Under the pieces are notes generated by a model, which was given only the letters and a program-made list of their open reading frames with translations, was not told the DNA's origin and searched no databases. Both the position numbers and the translations under genes were made by a program. Source: Verrucomicrobiales bacterium (GTDB lineage: Bacteria > Verrucomicrobiota > Verrucomicrobiia > Methylacidiphilales > JAAUTS01). From it: 37,355 nucleotides of DNA. Shown one piece after another: positions 9,490-17,871 of the stretch; position 1 is the first letter of the stretch, and each line of letters opens with the position of its first letter. The DNA lies in the NCBI GenBank assembly GCA_031265365.1, contig JAISCS010000053.1, positions 1 to 37,355 on the forward strand, written 5' to 3'.

Positions 9490-10344
9490 ATGTCTTACCA
9501 CCAATGGTCGTCTTACTCAAGTTTCGCGGGGCCGATAGCTTTTTGGCGTGGGGTTCCGGTTTATTTGACGACGCTGTTGGTGACGGCGCATGTGTTGGTC
9601 ACGCTGGCGACCGCGGGGGTGGCCGGTTTTGGCACGCGGGTGGATGAGGCGACGTGGTTTCATGCGGTGGCGTGTGTGTCGAATTTTTTTGAGACGGGGC
9701 AGTGGTGGACAGCGCTGACGTATCCGTTTTATCATAACATCGTCAGCGACCATATTTTCCTCGTGCTGGAGTTGGTGTTTTTTTATTGGTTCGGGGTGGA
9801 GGTCGAGCGCGCCACCGGTCGCGGGCGGTTTTTGTTCATGTATGCGCTGATGGTGATATTGCCGCCGCTGGTGCTGACGCTCACTAACCGCTGGTTCGGC
9901 ATCGGCGTCCTGCATGGCTCGACGTTGCTGCATTTCGGCGTGTTCATCGCGTTCGTGGCGGCTTGTCCGTGGGCGCAAATTTTCTCGGTGCCGGTGAAAT
10001 GGCTGGCGTGGATTTTGTTGTTCGTCTGCGTGGTGTACATGGTGGCGGTGCATAATTGGGTGCAGTTGACGCAACTCGCCGTGGTGGTCGCGCTGGGCTG
10101 GCGGCTGGGGGTCGGGAGCGGGCTGGGTTGGTGGGCGCGGCTGGCGTGGCGGTGGCGGGTGGTCTCGGAGCGGCGGGCGCGCCTGCGCGCGGACGCCAAG
10201 CGTCAGCGGGAGCGGTGCGAGGCGGCGAACGTGGACGCGGTGTTGGAAAAAATTTCCCGCGACGGGCTGGACGCGCTGAGCGTCGGCGAGCGTGAGATTT
10301 TGCAACGGGAGCGGAAGAAATTGCTGGCCAGGGAGCGCCGCTGA
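9490..10344 (+). CDS. Rhomboid-family-like integral membrane protein, probably catalytically degenerate
   Basis: Six or so TM segments; WWTALTYPFYHNIVSDHIF and GVLHGSTLLHFGVFIAF; C-terminal DAVLEKISRDGLDALSVGEREILQRERKKL tail seen in rhomboid-like proteins. Confidence 0.6.
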   Translation: MSYHQWSSYSSFAGPIAFWRGVPVYLTTLLVTAHVLVTLATAGVAGFGTRVDEATWFHAVACVSNFFETGQWWTALTYPFYHNIVSDHIFLVLELVFFYWFGVEVERATGRGRFLFMYALMVILPPLVLTLTNRWFGIGVLHGSTLLHFGVFIAFVAACPWAQIFSVPVKWLAWILLFVCVVYMVAVHNWVQLTQLAVVVALGWRLGVGSGLGWWARLAWRWRVVSERRARLRADAKRQRERCEAANVDAVLEKISRDGLDALSVGEREILQRERKKLLARERR

Positions 10345-10346
10345 CC

Positions 10347-10826
10347 ATGACGCCCGATTGGTCAACCTGGGTGCCCAAGGAGCACGGCGCGCTGTGTTTC
10401 ATTGTCAGCGGCGGGCAAATTTTGTTGATTCACAAAAAGCGCGGGCTGGGCGCGGGCAAGGTGAACGGGCCGGGGGGCCGGCTGGAGCCGGGCGAGTCAC
10501 CGTCAGCGGCGGCGGTGCGAGAGACCCAGGAGGAGGTCGGGGTGACGCCGACGGGGGTGCGCGAGGCGGGGGTGTTGCGGTTTCATTTTTGCGACGGGTA
10601 CGCGCTGTTGTGCACGGTGTTTCGCGCGGACGGCATGACGGGCGGGCTGATTGAGACGGACGAGGCGCTGCCGTTCTGGTCGCCGCTGACGCTGATTCCC
10701 TACGACCAAATGTGGGAGGATGACGCGCTGTGGTTGCCGCTGTTGCTGGCCGGACAGTGGTTTGACGGGCGGTTTGTGTTCGACGGGGAGAAGCTGTTGC
10801 ATCACGAAATAACGCCGCGCCGCTGA
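10347..10826 (+). CDS. NUDIX hydrolase (8-oxo-dGTP diphosphatase-like)
   Basis: Nudix box GPGGRLEPGESPSAAAVRETQEEVGV. Confidence 0.92.
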   Translation: MTPDWSTWVPKEHGALCFIVSGGQILLIHKKRGLGAGKVNGPGGRLEPGESPSAAAVRETQEEVGVTPTGVREAGVLRFHFCDGYALLCTVFRADGMTGGLIETDEALPFWSPLTLIPYDQMWEDDALWLPLLLAGQWFDGRFVFDGEKLLHHEITPRR

Positions 10827-10829
10827 CTA

Positions 10830-10885
10830 ATTCCCCTTCCGTGAAGGGGTGGCCGCGCCAGCGGACGGGGTAGTCCAGCGTTCCG
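10830..10885. repeat. REP/BIME-like unit attccccttccgtgaaggggtggc...ggacggggtagtccagcgttc
   Basis: Same ~54-bp unit at 15725-15780, 15796-15847 (inverted), 28106-28158 (inverted) and 28203-28260. Confidence 0.85.
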
Positions 10886-10992
10886 GACGCAAAAACAAAC
10901 CGTAGACCATCGCGTTAGCTGCGTAGCGCCACGTCGCGGCGGTTGATTTTTTCGCGTTGTGTTTTGGTATTTTGGCGTTAGTTTGGATGTTC

Positions 10993-12882
10993 ATGTCCGA
11001 TGCTCATTCCAAACGCAACGCCCCCGCTTGGCTCGGCATCATCGGCGCGCTGGGGGTCGTGTACGGCGACATCGGCACCAGTCCGCTGTACGCTTTCCGC
11101 CAGTGCTTTTACGGCAATCAGTTGCCCGTGAACACGGAGAATGTCCTCGGCCTGTTGTCGCTGGTGTTTTGGGCGCTGTTCTTCATCGTCACGGTCAAGT
11201 ACTTGTGCTTCATCCTGCGCGCGGACAATCACGGCGAGGGCGGCACTTTCGCGTTGCTGGCGTTGTTGAAGGAACATCTGCCGGAGAAGGGCCGGCTGAC
11301 GGTGACGTTTATCTTCCTCGGCATCTGCGGGGCTTGCTTGCTGTACGCCGACGCGCTCATCACGCCGGCGATTTCCATCCTCAGCGCCGTGGAAGGCTTG
11401 CGGGTGGTGAGTCCCGGCTTGCAACATTGGGTGGTGCCGCTGGCGGTGGTGATTATCTTCGCGCTGTTTTATTTTCAACGGTTCGGCACCGGCAGACTCG
11501 GCGTGTGTTTCGGGCCGGTGATGCTGGTGTGGTTCGTCACGCTGGCGCTGCTCGGCTTGTACCATATCTGGCGCTGCCCGCAGGTGTTGCAGGCGCTTAA
11601 TCCATGGTTCGGCGTGAGATTTTTGCTCACCCACGGGGTCGGTGGGTTTGGCGTGCTGGGGTCGCTGTTCCTCGTGATGACCGGCGCGGAGACGTTGTAC
11701 GCGGACATGGGGCATTTCAACGCGCGGCTGATTCGCCGGGGCTGGATGTATCTCGTGCTGCCGGCGCTGGCGCTGAATTATTACGGGCAAGGGGCCATGT
11801 TGTTGCTCAAGGGCCGCGGCGCGCCCGGCGAGATGTTTTACGGACTCGCGCCGGCGTGGGGGGTCATTCCGCTGCTGGTGATTACCACCGCCGCCACCGT
11901 CATCGCCTCGCAAGCCGTCATTAGCGGCGCGTATTCCATCACCGCGCAGGCCATGCACCTCGGTTACTGCCCGCGCCTGACTGTGCGGCAAACCTCCGAC
12001 GCCATCGGCCAGATTTACCTGCCGCTGGTTAACGGACTGTTGATGGCGGGGTGCCTCGCGCTGGTGCTGTTGTTCGGCGAATCCGCGCGGCTGGCGAACG
12101 CCTACGGCCTCGCCGTCAGCGGCACGATGCTCATCACCGGCCTGATGTTTTTCACGCTGGCGCGCGTGATGTGGCGGTGGCCGCGCTGGGTGGTGTGGCC
12201 GGCGGGTCTGGTGTTTACGCTGGTGGATTTGACGTTCTTCGCCTCGAACACCCTGAAACTCGCGCATGGCGCGGCGCTGTCGCTGGGCCTCGGCGCCGCG
12301 CTGTTCCTCATCATCGTCACCTGGCGGCGCGGGCGGCATCTACTACGGCGGCTGCTGGGGTACAACATAATTGAGCAGGAGGTGTTCGTCGCGGACATGG
12401 CCCGCCACCGCCCGGCGCGCGTGGCGGGGACGGCGGTGTTTCTGACCGCCAGCACCGGCATCACGCCGCGCTCGCTGCTGCACAATTACAAGCATAACAA
12501 GGTGATTCACCAGACCAACGTGTTCCTCACCGTGCAGACCCGGCCCGTGCCGTATGTGCGCCACAATCGCGCCGAGGTGCGGCCGTTGGGCGGGAGCTTT
12601 TATCAAATCGTCCTGCACTACGGTTTCCGCGAGGAGCCGAATGTGCCGTGGGATTTGCAAAAGCTGGCCGAGCGGGAGCCGGCGCTGAACTTTGCGACGA
12701 TGACGACGAGTTATTTCCTGTCGCGGCAAACGCTGGTGGCGGCGACGGCGGGCAAGTCGCTGATGCCGCTGTGGCGGCGGACGTTGTTCACGTTCATGTT
12801 CCGCAACGCCCTCGACCCCGCGCGCTATTTCCAAATCCCCGCCAATCGCGTGGTGGAGTTGGGCGAGCAGTTGACGATTTGA
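10993..12882 (+). CDS. kup: KUP-family potassium uptake protein; ORF open from 10957
   Basis: APAWLGIIGALGVVYGDIGTSPLYAFRQCFYG; LCFILRADNHGEGGTFALLALL; YADALITPAISILSAVEGL. Confidence 0.95.
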   Translation: MSDAHSKRNAPAWLGIIGALGVVYGDIGTSPLYAFRQCFYGNQLPVNTENVLGLLSLVFWALFFIVTVKYLCFILRADNHGEGGTFALLALLKEHLPEKGRLTVTFIFLGICGACLLYADALITPAISILSAVEGLRVVSPGLQHWVVPLAVVIIFALFYFQRFGTGRLGVCFGPVMLVWFVTLALLGLYHIWRCPQVLQALNPWFGVRFLLTHGVGGFGVLGSLFLVMTGAETLYADMGHFNARLIRRGWMYLVLPALALNYYGQGAMLLLKGRGAPGEMFYGLAPAWGVIPLLVITTAATVIASQAVISGAYSITAQAMHLGYCPRLTVRQTSDAIGQIYLPLVNGLLMAGCLALVLLFGESARLANAYGLAVSGTMLITGLMFFTLARVMWRWPRWVVWPAGLVFTLVDLTFFASNTLKLAHGAALSLGLGAALFLIIVTWRRGRHLLRRLLGYNIIEQEVFVADMARHRPARVAGTAVFLTASTGITPRSLLHNYKHNKVIHQTNVFLTVQTRPVPYVRHNRAEVRPLGGSFYQIVLHYGFREEPNVPWDLQKLAEREPALNFATMTTSYFLSRQTLVAATAGKSLMPLWRRTLFTFMFRNALDPARYFQIPANRVVELGEQLTI

Positions 12883-12884
12883 AA

Positions 12885-12948
12885 CCACGAATGAACACGA
12901 ATAACTGCCGCTGACGGTGAGCATATTATTCGTGTCCATTCGTGGTTA
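12885..12948. terminator. Long hairpin aaccacgaatgaacacgaataa ... ttattcgtgtccattcgtggtt, loop contains GCTGACGGTGA
   Basis: About 20-bp inverted repeat between kup and hom, with the abundant motif in the loop. Confidence 0.65.
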
Positions 12949-12993
12949 AAAAGGATTGCAATTCCCCGCTGACGCTGGTTTCATACTCAACTT

Positions 12994-14280
12994 GTGAAAA
13001 CGGTTGGCATTGGACTTATCGGGTGCGGCGTCGTGGGTGGCGGCGTGGTCAAACATTTGTTGCGGAATCATGATTTGATTGCCGAGCGCACGGGGTTGGA
13101 TTTGCAAATCAAACGCGTCGCTGAGCCGCAGGTGTCGCGCGTGCCGGCGGCTTTGTCGGCGGTGGTGACGGATGATTGGCGGCAACTCGTCGCGGATGAT
13201 GAGGTGCGGGTGGTCATTGAGTTGATGGGCGGGAGGACGCTGGCGTTGGAGGTGGCGCGGGCGGCGCTGGCGGCGGGCAAGCCGTTGGTCACGGCGAACA
13301 AGGCGCTGCTGGCTCACGCGGGGGAGGAGTTGTTCGCGCTGGCTGACCGTCAGCGGACGGGCATTTATTTCGAGGCCAGCGTCGGCGGTGGCATTCCCAT
13401 TATCAAGGCGTTGCGCGAGGGGTTGGTCGCCAATCACATCGCCAGCATCCACGGCATCATCAACGGGACGTGCAATTACATTCTCACGCGCATGGCGGAT
13501 GAGGGCAAGGCTTACGCGGAAATTCTCGCCGAGGCGAAGCGGCTCGGTTACGCGGAGGCGGATGAGAGTCTGGATGTGGACGGTATTGACACGGCGCATA
13601 AGGCGGCGATTTTGGCGTCGCTGGCGTATGGCTTTTGGGTGAAGATGGATGACATTCACGTCGAGGGCATCCGCACCATCAGCGCGCTGGACATTTCCTA
13701 CGCGCGCAAGCTCGGCTACGCCATCAAGTTGCTCGCCATCATCAAGCCCGACGAAAATAACGCCGCGCAAGTCCGCGTGCATCCGGCGTTGATACCCGCC
13801 GGCAGTGTGCTGGCCAGCGTCAGCGGCGTGTATAACGCGGTCGCGGTGGACGGCGACGTGGTCGGCCAGACATTGTACTATGGTCGCGGCGCGGGCGCGG
13901 ACGCCACGGCCAGCGCGGTGTTGGGCGATGTGGTCGAGGCCGCCGCCGGGCTGGGCGTCAACCACAGCTCGCGCTTCACCGGCCACGACCTCTACGGCAA
14001 GGTCGCCAAGATTGACCAGGTCGTGACGCGTTACTACGTGCGCCTCAGCGTGCTGGACCAGCCGGGCGTGCTCGCGCAAGTGGCGGCGATTTTCGGCCGG
14101 CACGACATCGGCATCTCGTCGGTGTATCAACCGGAAGAGCACGCGGGGGAGACGGTGCCGCTGTTGATGGTACTGGACCAAGCGCGGGAGGCGAATTTCC
14201 AAGACGCTTACCGTGAGATACAGCGACTGGCGGTGGTGAGGGAGCCGTGCCAGGCGATTCGGGTTGAGGATATTTCTTAG
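12994..14280 (+). CDS. hom: Homoserine dehydrogenase (with C-terminal ACT domain)
   Basis: VGIGLIGCGVVGGGVVKHL; VTANKALLAHAGEELF; GIINGTCNYILTRM; EADESLDVDGIDTAHKAAILASLAYG. Confidence 0.95.
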   Translation: MKTVGIGLIGCGVVGGGVVKHLLRNHDLIAERTGLDLQIKRVAEPQVSRVPAALSAVVTDDWRQLVADDEVRVVIELMGGRTLALEVARAALAAGKPLVTANKALLAHAGEELFALADRQRTGIYFEASVGGGIPIIKALREGLVANHIASIHGIINGTCNYILTRMADEGKAYAEILAEAKRLGYAEADESLDVDGIDTAHKAAILASLAYGFWVKMDDIHVEGIRTISALDISYARKLGYAIKLLAIIKPDENNAAQVRVHPALIPAGSVLASVSGVYNAVAVDGDVVGQTLYYGRGAGADATASAVLGDVVEAAAGLGVNHSSRFTGHDLYGKVAKIDQVVTRYYVRLSVLDQPGVLAQVAAIFGRHDIGISSVYQPEEHAGETVPLLMVLDQAREANFQDAYREIQRLAVVREPCQAIRVEDIS

Positions 14281-14322
14281 AAATTGCAGATAAACAACAC
14301 ATACGCTGGTAGTCACCAGTAA

Positions 14323-14383
14323 CCGCTGACAGTGCGGTTTCACCGCCAGTGGAGTTGGTTAGAAATGAAGACTGACACCTTTT
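14323..14383 (+). repeat. Left terminal inverted repeat of AT-rich cassette
   Basis: ccgctgacagtgcggtttcaccgccagtggagttggttagaaatgaagactgacacct matches the reverse complement of 15025-15085 with few mismatches. Confidence 0.85.
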
Positions 14384-14391
14384 AACAAACA

Positions 14392-15017
14392 ATGATTATG
14401 GAACAACAACCAAATAAGGAAATCGTCAGGTTTTTACAAGACAATATTGAACCATTGGAAAATAGTGCGTATGGACTTGGCTACCGAGCCTCTGTTTTTT
14501 TAATTGACGGGACATTTTTACCTTGTGTGATTTTTCGTAATCCTAGAAATATTGTAAATTTAGCAATACGACGTTTCAAAGAAGAATTGTCAGAGAAAAG
14601 TATTTCCAGTCGTTCTTCAGGATTTGGTTATTATGACATTGTCAAAATTTTGTAACAAATGGAAATTGTATAAATGGCTATGACATAAAGAGTGTCGAGA
14701 AAAGTAAATTTGCGTTTCCTTTGTCAATACAAAAACAAATTCGAGGGGAAACGGCAATGGGTTGGACAGGTTTTGCCGCAAAAATGAAAGATGGAAAATA
14801 CTTTGGTTTCGGAACGACTTTTCGTTGGGAGTTTTTTCAAATACCAGACGGTTATTCAGTTGACGATATTGAAGAAATAATTAATCACAGTTACGTTTCC
14901 CCAAATGGAGAATTACGTTCTCACAGAGAAGGAAATCAAACAAAACTCGAAGAGTATAAAAATGCCGCAGTTTATAGAGAACGACCTTTTTTTGAATGTT
15001 TTTTGGACAATCTTTAG
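14392..15017 (+). pseudogene. AT-rich hypothetical gene, apparently one ~200-aa coding region split by a frameshift near 14640-14655 (ORFs 14392-14655 and 14721-15017)
   Basis: The frame of the second ORF is open upstream through ...NFVTNGNCINGYDIKSVEKSKFAFPLSIQKQIRGETAMGWTGFAAKM, overlapping the end of the first ORF; composition differs sharply from flanks. Confidence 0.55.
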
Positions 15018-15024
15018 TAAAATA

Positions 15025-15085
15025 AAATGTGTCAGTCTTCATTTCTGACCAACTCTGCTGACGGTGAAGCCGCACTGTCAGCGGA
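15025..15085 (-). repeat. Right terminal inverted repeat of AT-rich cassette; itself contains a stem-loop
   Basis: aatgtgtcagtcttcatttctgaccaactctgctgacggtgaagccgcactgtcagcgg; inverted relative to 14323-14383. Confidence 0.85.
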
Positions 15086-15125
15086 GTTTATTAAAAGATG
15101 AAGACGGATACCTTTTACACGCCCT

Positions 15126-15653
15126 ATGCACCTACTCAAACATTTTTTCAATTCGTTCCTGCTGACCATTGCGGTTATCTCGGCAGCTCAGGCACAAACA
15201 CCTAGTCAGATTCTGCGTGACGCTGGAGTTATGTTTACGCCTCCCGGAGCTTGGGCGGTCGAAGACTTGGCTAAACTGAATGGGGTTCTGATGTTGGCGC
15301 CCAGCGTGGAGGCTAATTGGCAGGCAAACATATTCCTTGAGTTACGCGAAGACAAAGAGAACCGAACGCTTGAACGTTCCCTGGCCGATGTTTCCGGCAA
15401 TCTCAAGAGTAGGAAGAATCAATACCGGGAATTAAGCCGTTCAGTTAAGAGAACAGCGCGTGGTGTTCCATATGCATTACTCGAATACTCGCAGCACCCA
15501 AACAGTGGTCCTGAGCTTCTTGAGTGGGAGGTCATCGTTCCCTTGCAAGGAACTACGCGGCTCTTTGTCTATGCGTCAACAGCTAAGTCTGTCTCACCAA
15601 AATACCTTCCAGTTTTTCAAGCATTTCTAGATTCGCTGGCAGTAGCAAAATGA
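15126..15653 (+). CDS. Hypothetical secreted protein
   Basis: Signal peptide MHLLKHFFNSFLLTIAVISAAQAQ; intact ORF, lower GC than neighbours. Confidence 0.65.
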   Translation: MHLLKHFFNSFLLTIAVISAAQAQTPSQILRDAGVMFTPPGAWAVEDLAKLNGVLMLAPSVEANWQANIFLELREDKENRTLERSLADVSGNLKSRKNQYRELSRSVKRTARGVPYALLEYSQHPNSGPELLEWEVIVPLQGTTRLFVYASTAKSVSPKYLPVFQAFLDSLAVAK

Positions 15654-15724
15654 GGTTCCCTGCCATTCCAGAGGAGTTACGGTCAAGACCAACCACCTAG
15701 GCCCCGCTATTCCCCCGCGTCAGC

Positions 15725-15847
15725 GATTCCCCTTCCGTGAAGGGGTGTCCGCGAATGCAGACGGGGTAGTTCAGTGTTCAGTGCTATTCCCCCAAAACGC
15801 TAAACTACCCCGGCGCTCCGCGCCACCCCTTCACGGAAGGGGAATTT
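15725..15847. repeat. Pair of inverted REP/BIME-like units
   Basis: attccccttccgtgaaggggtgtccgcgaatgcagacggggtagttcagtgttc ... aacgctaaactaccccggcgctccgcgccaccccttcacggaaggggaat. Confidence 0.9.
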
Positions 15848-15953
15848 TAATGCAGCCACGACACGCCGTTTCAATGGTCCTTCCACGCGGAAGAACCATT
15901 TGCTGACGTCCATTGATAATAGCGAAGAACCTATAAAATCATCTATAATATGG

Positions 15954-16202
15954 TCAAGCCGCGCATTGAACCATACAGGTGAGCGGGTCTTGGTCAGCCC
16001 AAGTGAAACTCTCAAAGCTGATGTCTTCGTCGAGTTGCGCCCAGTGCAAACCGAAGGGGGACGGTTGCCAAGCGGCGCGCTGTTCATCAGTGGCGCGTTG
16101 CAGGCGCGGGTAAAAGCGCAAAGGCTGGCTGCGCACAACGCCCGCGCCGGTTTCGATGAAGATGCGGGTATCGGAGAACCAGAGCTGTTTGATGGTGGTC
16201 AT
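15954..16202 (-). CDS. DUF2442-like protein
   Basis: MTTIKQLWFSDTRIFIETGAGVVRSQPLRFYPRLQRATDEQRAAWQPSPFGLHWAQLDEDISFESF, pattern typical of DUF2442. Confidence 0.75.
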   Translation of the reverse strand: MTTIKQLWFSDTRIFIETGAGVVRSQPLRFYPRLQRATDEQRAAWQPSPFGLHWAQLDEDISFESFTWADQDPLTCMVQCAA

Positions 16203-16433
16203 GATTGCGGTGGATGGTTGAAGAAGAGCCGCCAATGTTCAAACCAGCAACGCATACCGAATAAAGTCAAGACTGTGGGCATGAGAAAAGTTTTGCCGGA
16301 GCGTTGGATGGTGTCAAGGGAGAGTATGGGAAAATTTTCGCGCGGCACCGTGATTTATTCTTCAATCCTTGCTTCGCGCGGGGAATTGTCTTAGATTTTT
16401 TCGCGTGTTGGCGCGATTAACAGGAAAATTTTT

Positions 16434-17492
16434 ATGAATTGGCAAGGTGTTATTGAACAGTATCGGCGTTATCTGCCGGTGAACGAACAAACCAAAGTCG
16501 TCACGCTGCTGGAGGGGAACACGCCGCTGATTCCCGTGCCGCGTTTCGTGGACGCGATTGGCGGGCGGTTTGAACTTTACCTCAAACTGGAGGCGCTGAA
16601 CCCGACCGGCTCGTTCAAGGACCGCGGGATGACGCTGGCGCTGACCGCCGCCAAGACGCGCGGCGCGGAGGTCGTCGTCTGCGCGAGCACGGGGAACACC
16701 TCGGCGTCAGCGGCGGCGTACGCGGCGCGCGCGGGGCTGCGGGCGGCGGTGGTGCTGCCGCACGGGAAGATTGCGCTGGGCAAACTCGCGCAGGCGCTCA
16801 TCTACGGCGCGCGCATCGTGCCGATAGATGGCAACTTCGACGACGCGCTGAACTTGGTGCGCGCGCTCGGCGACGAACCGGGCGTCGAGATTGTCAACTC
16901 CATCAACCCGTTTCGCATCGAGGGGCAAAAGACGGCGGCGTTCGAGATTTGCGACGCACTGGGGCGCGCGCCGGATTTTCATTTCATCCCCGTCGGCAAC
17001 GCGGGCAACATCACCGCGTATTGGAAGGGTTACAAGGAATACCACGCCGCTGGGCGTGTCGGGACACTGCCGCGCATGTTTGGCTGGCAAGCGGCCGGCG
17101 CCGCGCCCATCGTGGAGAACCGCGTCATCGCGCAACCGGAGACCGTCGCCACCGCCATCCGCATCGGTAACCCCGCGAGCTGGCAAGCCGCCGTCGCCGC
17201 GCGCGACGAATCCGGCGGCGTCATCGGCAGCGTGACCGACGGGGAAATTCTCCACGCCTACCAACTCATCGCCGCGCGGGATGGCATCTTCGTCGAACCG
17301 GCGAGCGCCGCGTCATTGGCGGGCGTCATCAAGGCGCATGCCGCCGGTGACCTCCCCGCCGGCAGCGTGCTCACCGCGACGTTGACCGGTCACGGCCTGA
17401 AAGACCCCGACACGGCCATCAGCGTCAGCGACAAGTTGCGGCCACCGGTGAAGCCGACACTGTCAGCGGTGCTGGAGGTGATTCGGGGGTGA
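16434..17492 (+). CDS. thrC: Threonine synthase
   Basis: TLLEGNTPLIPVPRF; LEALNPTGSFKDRGMTLALTAA; CASTGNTSASAAAYAARAGLRAAVVLPHGKIALGKLAQAL. Confidence 0.95.
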   Translation: MNWQGVIEQYRRYLPVNEQTKVVTLLEGNTPLIPVPRFVDAIGGRFELYLKLEALNPTGSFKDRGMTLALTAAKTRGAEVVVCASTGNTSASAAAYAARAGLRAAVVLPHGKIALGKLAQALIYGARIVPIDGNFDDALNLVRALGDEPGVEIVNSINPFRIEGQKTAAFEICDALGRAPDFHFIPVGNAGNITAYWKGYKEYHAAGRVGTLPRMFGWQAAGAAPIVENRVIAQPETVATAIRIGNPASWQAAVAARDESGGVIGSVTDGEILHAYQLIAARDGIFVEPASAASLAGVIKAHAAGDLPAGSVLTATLTGHGLKDPDTAISVSDKLRPPVKPTLSAVLEVIRG

Positions 17493-17741
17493 GTTTATTT
17501 GATGCAGAATTAACGCAAAGGCGCAAAGAAACCAAGACGCAAAGAATCTTGGAAACAGGTTGGGTATGATAGTTTTTGGCTTTTTAGTTTTCTGGTTTTC
17601 TAGCCCGACATGTCACCGCGTAATCAGAAAACTAATAAACCGGTTAGTTATGAATGATTTAACCAATCTTTGCGCTCTTTGCGTTCTTGGTGCCTTTGCG
17701 TTAAAAAATCAAACTGACGCGCTACCCAACTTGGTAAACTG

Positions 17742-17812
17742 TGCGGCGCGAGGGAATCGAACCCTCGCTTCTAGCTTGGAAGGCTAGAGTCCTGCCATTA
17801 AACGAGCGCCGC
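17742..17812 (-). tRNA. tRNA-Gly(TCC)
   Basis: Reverse complement GCGGCGCTCGTTTAATGGCAGGACTCTAGCCTTCCAAGCTAGAAGCGAGGGTTCGATTCCCTCGCGCCGC(A): 7-bp acceptor stem, anticodon TCC, GGTTCGATTCC T-loop. Confidence 0.93.
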
Positions 17813-17871
17813 TGACGGTGAGCTTGCATATTAGCGTGGATTTTTCGCCGGAATCAATTAAAAAGGTTGCC

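Noticed and set aside
10978-12339. 453-aa minus-strand ORF antisense to kup
   Set aside because: Low-complexity His/Gln/Arg-rich shadow translation of a clear plus-strand gene in high-GC DNA.
12946-14343. 465-aa minus-strand ORF antisense to hom
   Set aside because: Shadow ORF; the plus strand encodes an unmistakable homoserine dehydrogenase.
14640-14660. Programmed -1 ribosomal frameshift
   Set aside because: No canonical slippery heptamer in the zero frame; mutation or decay is simpler.
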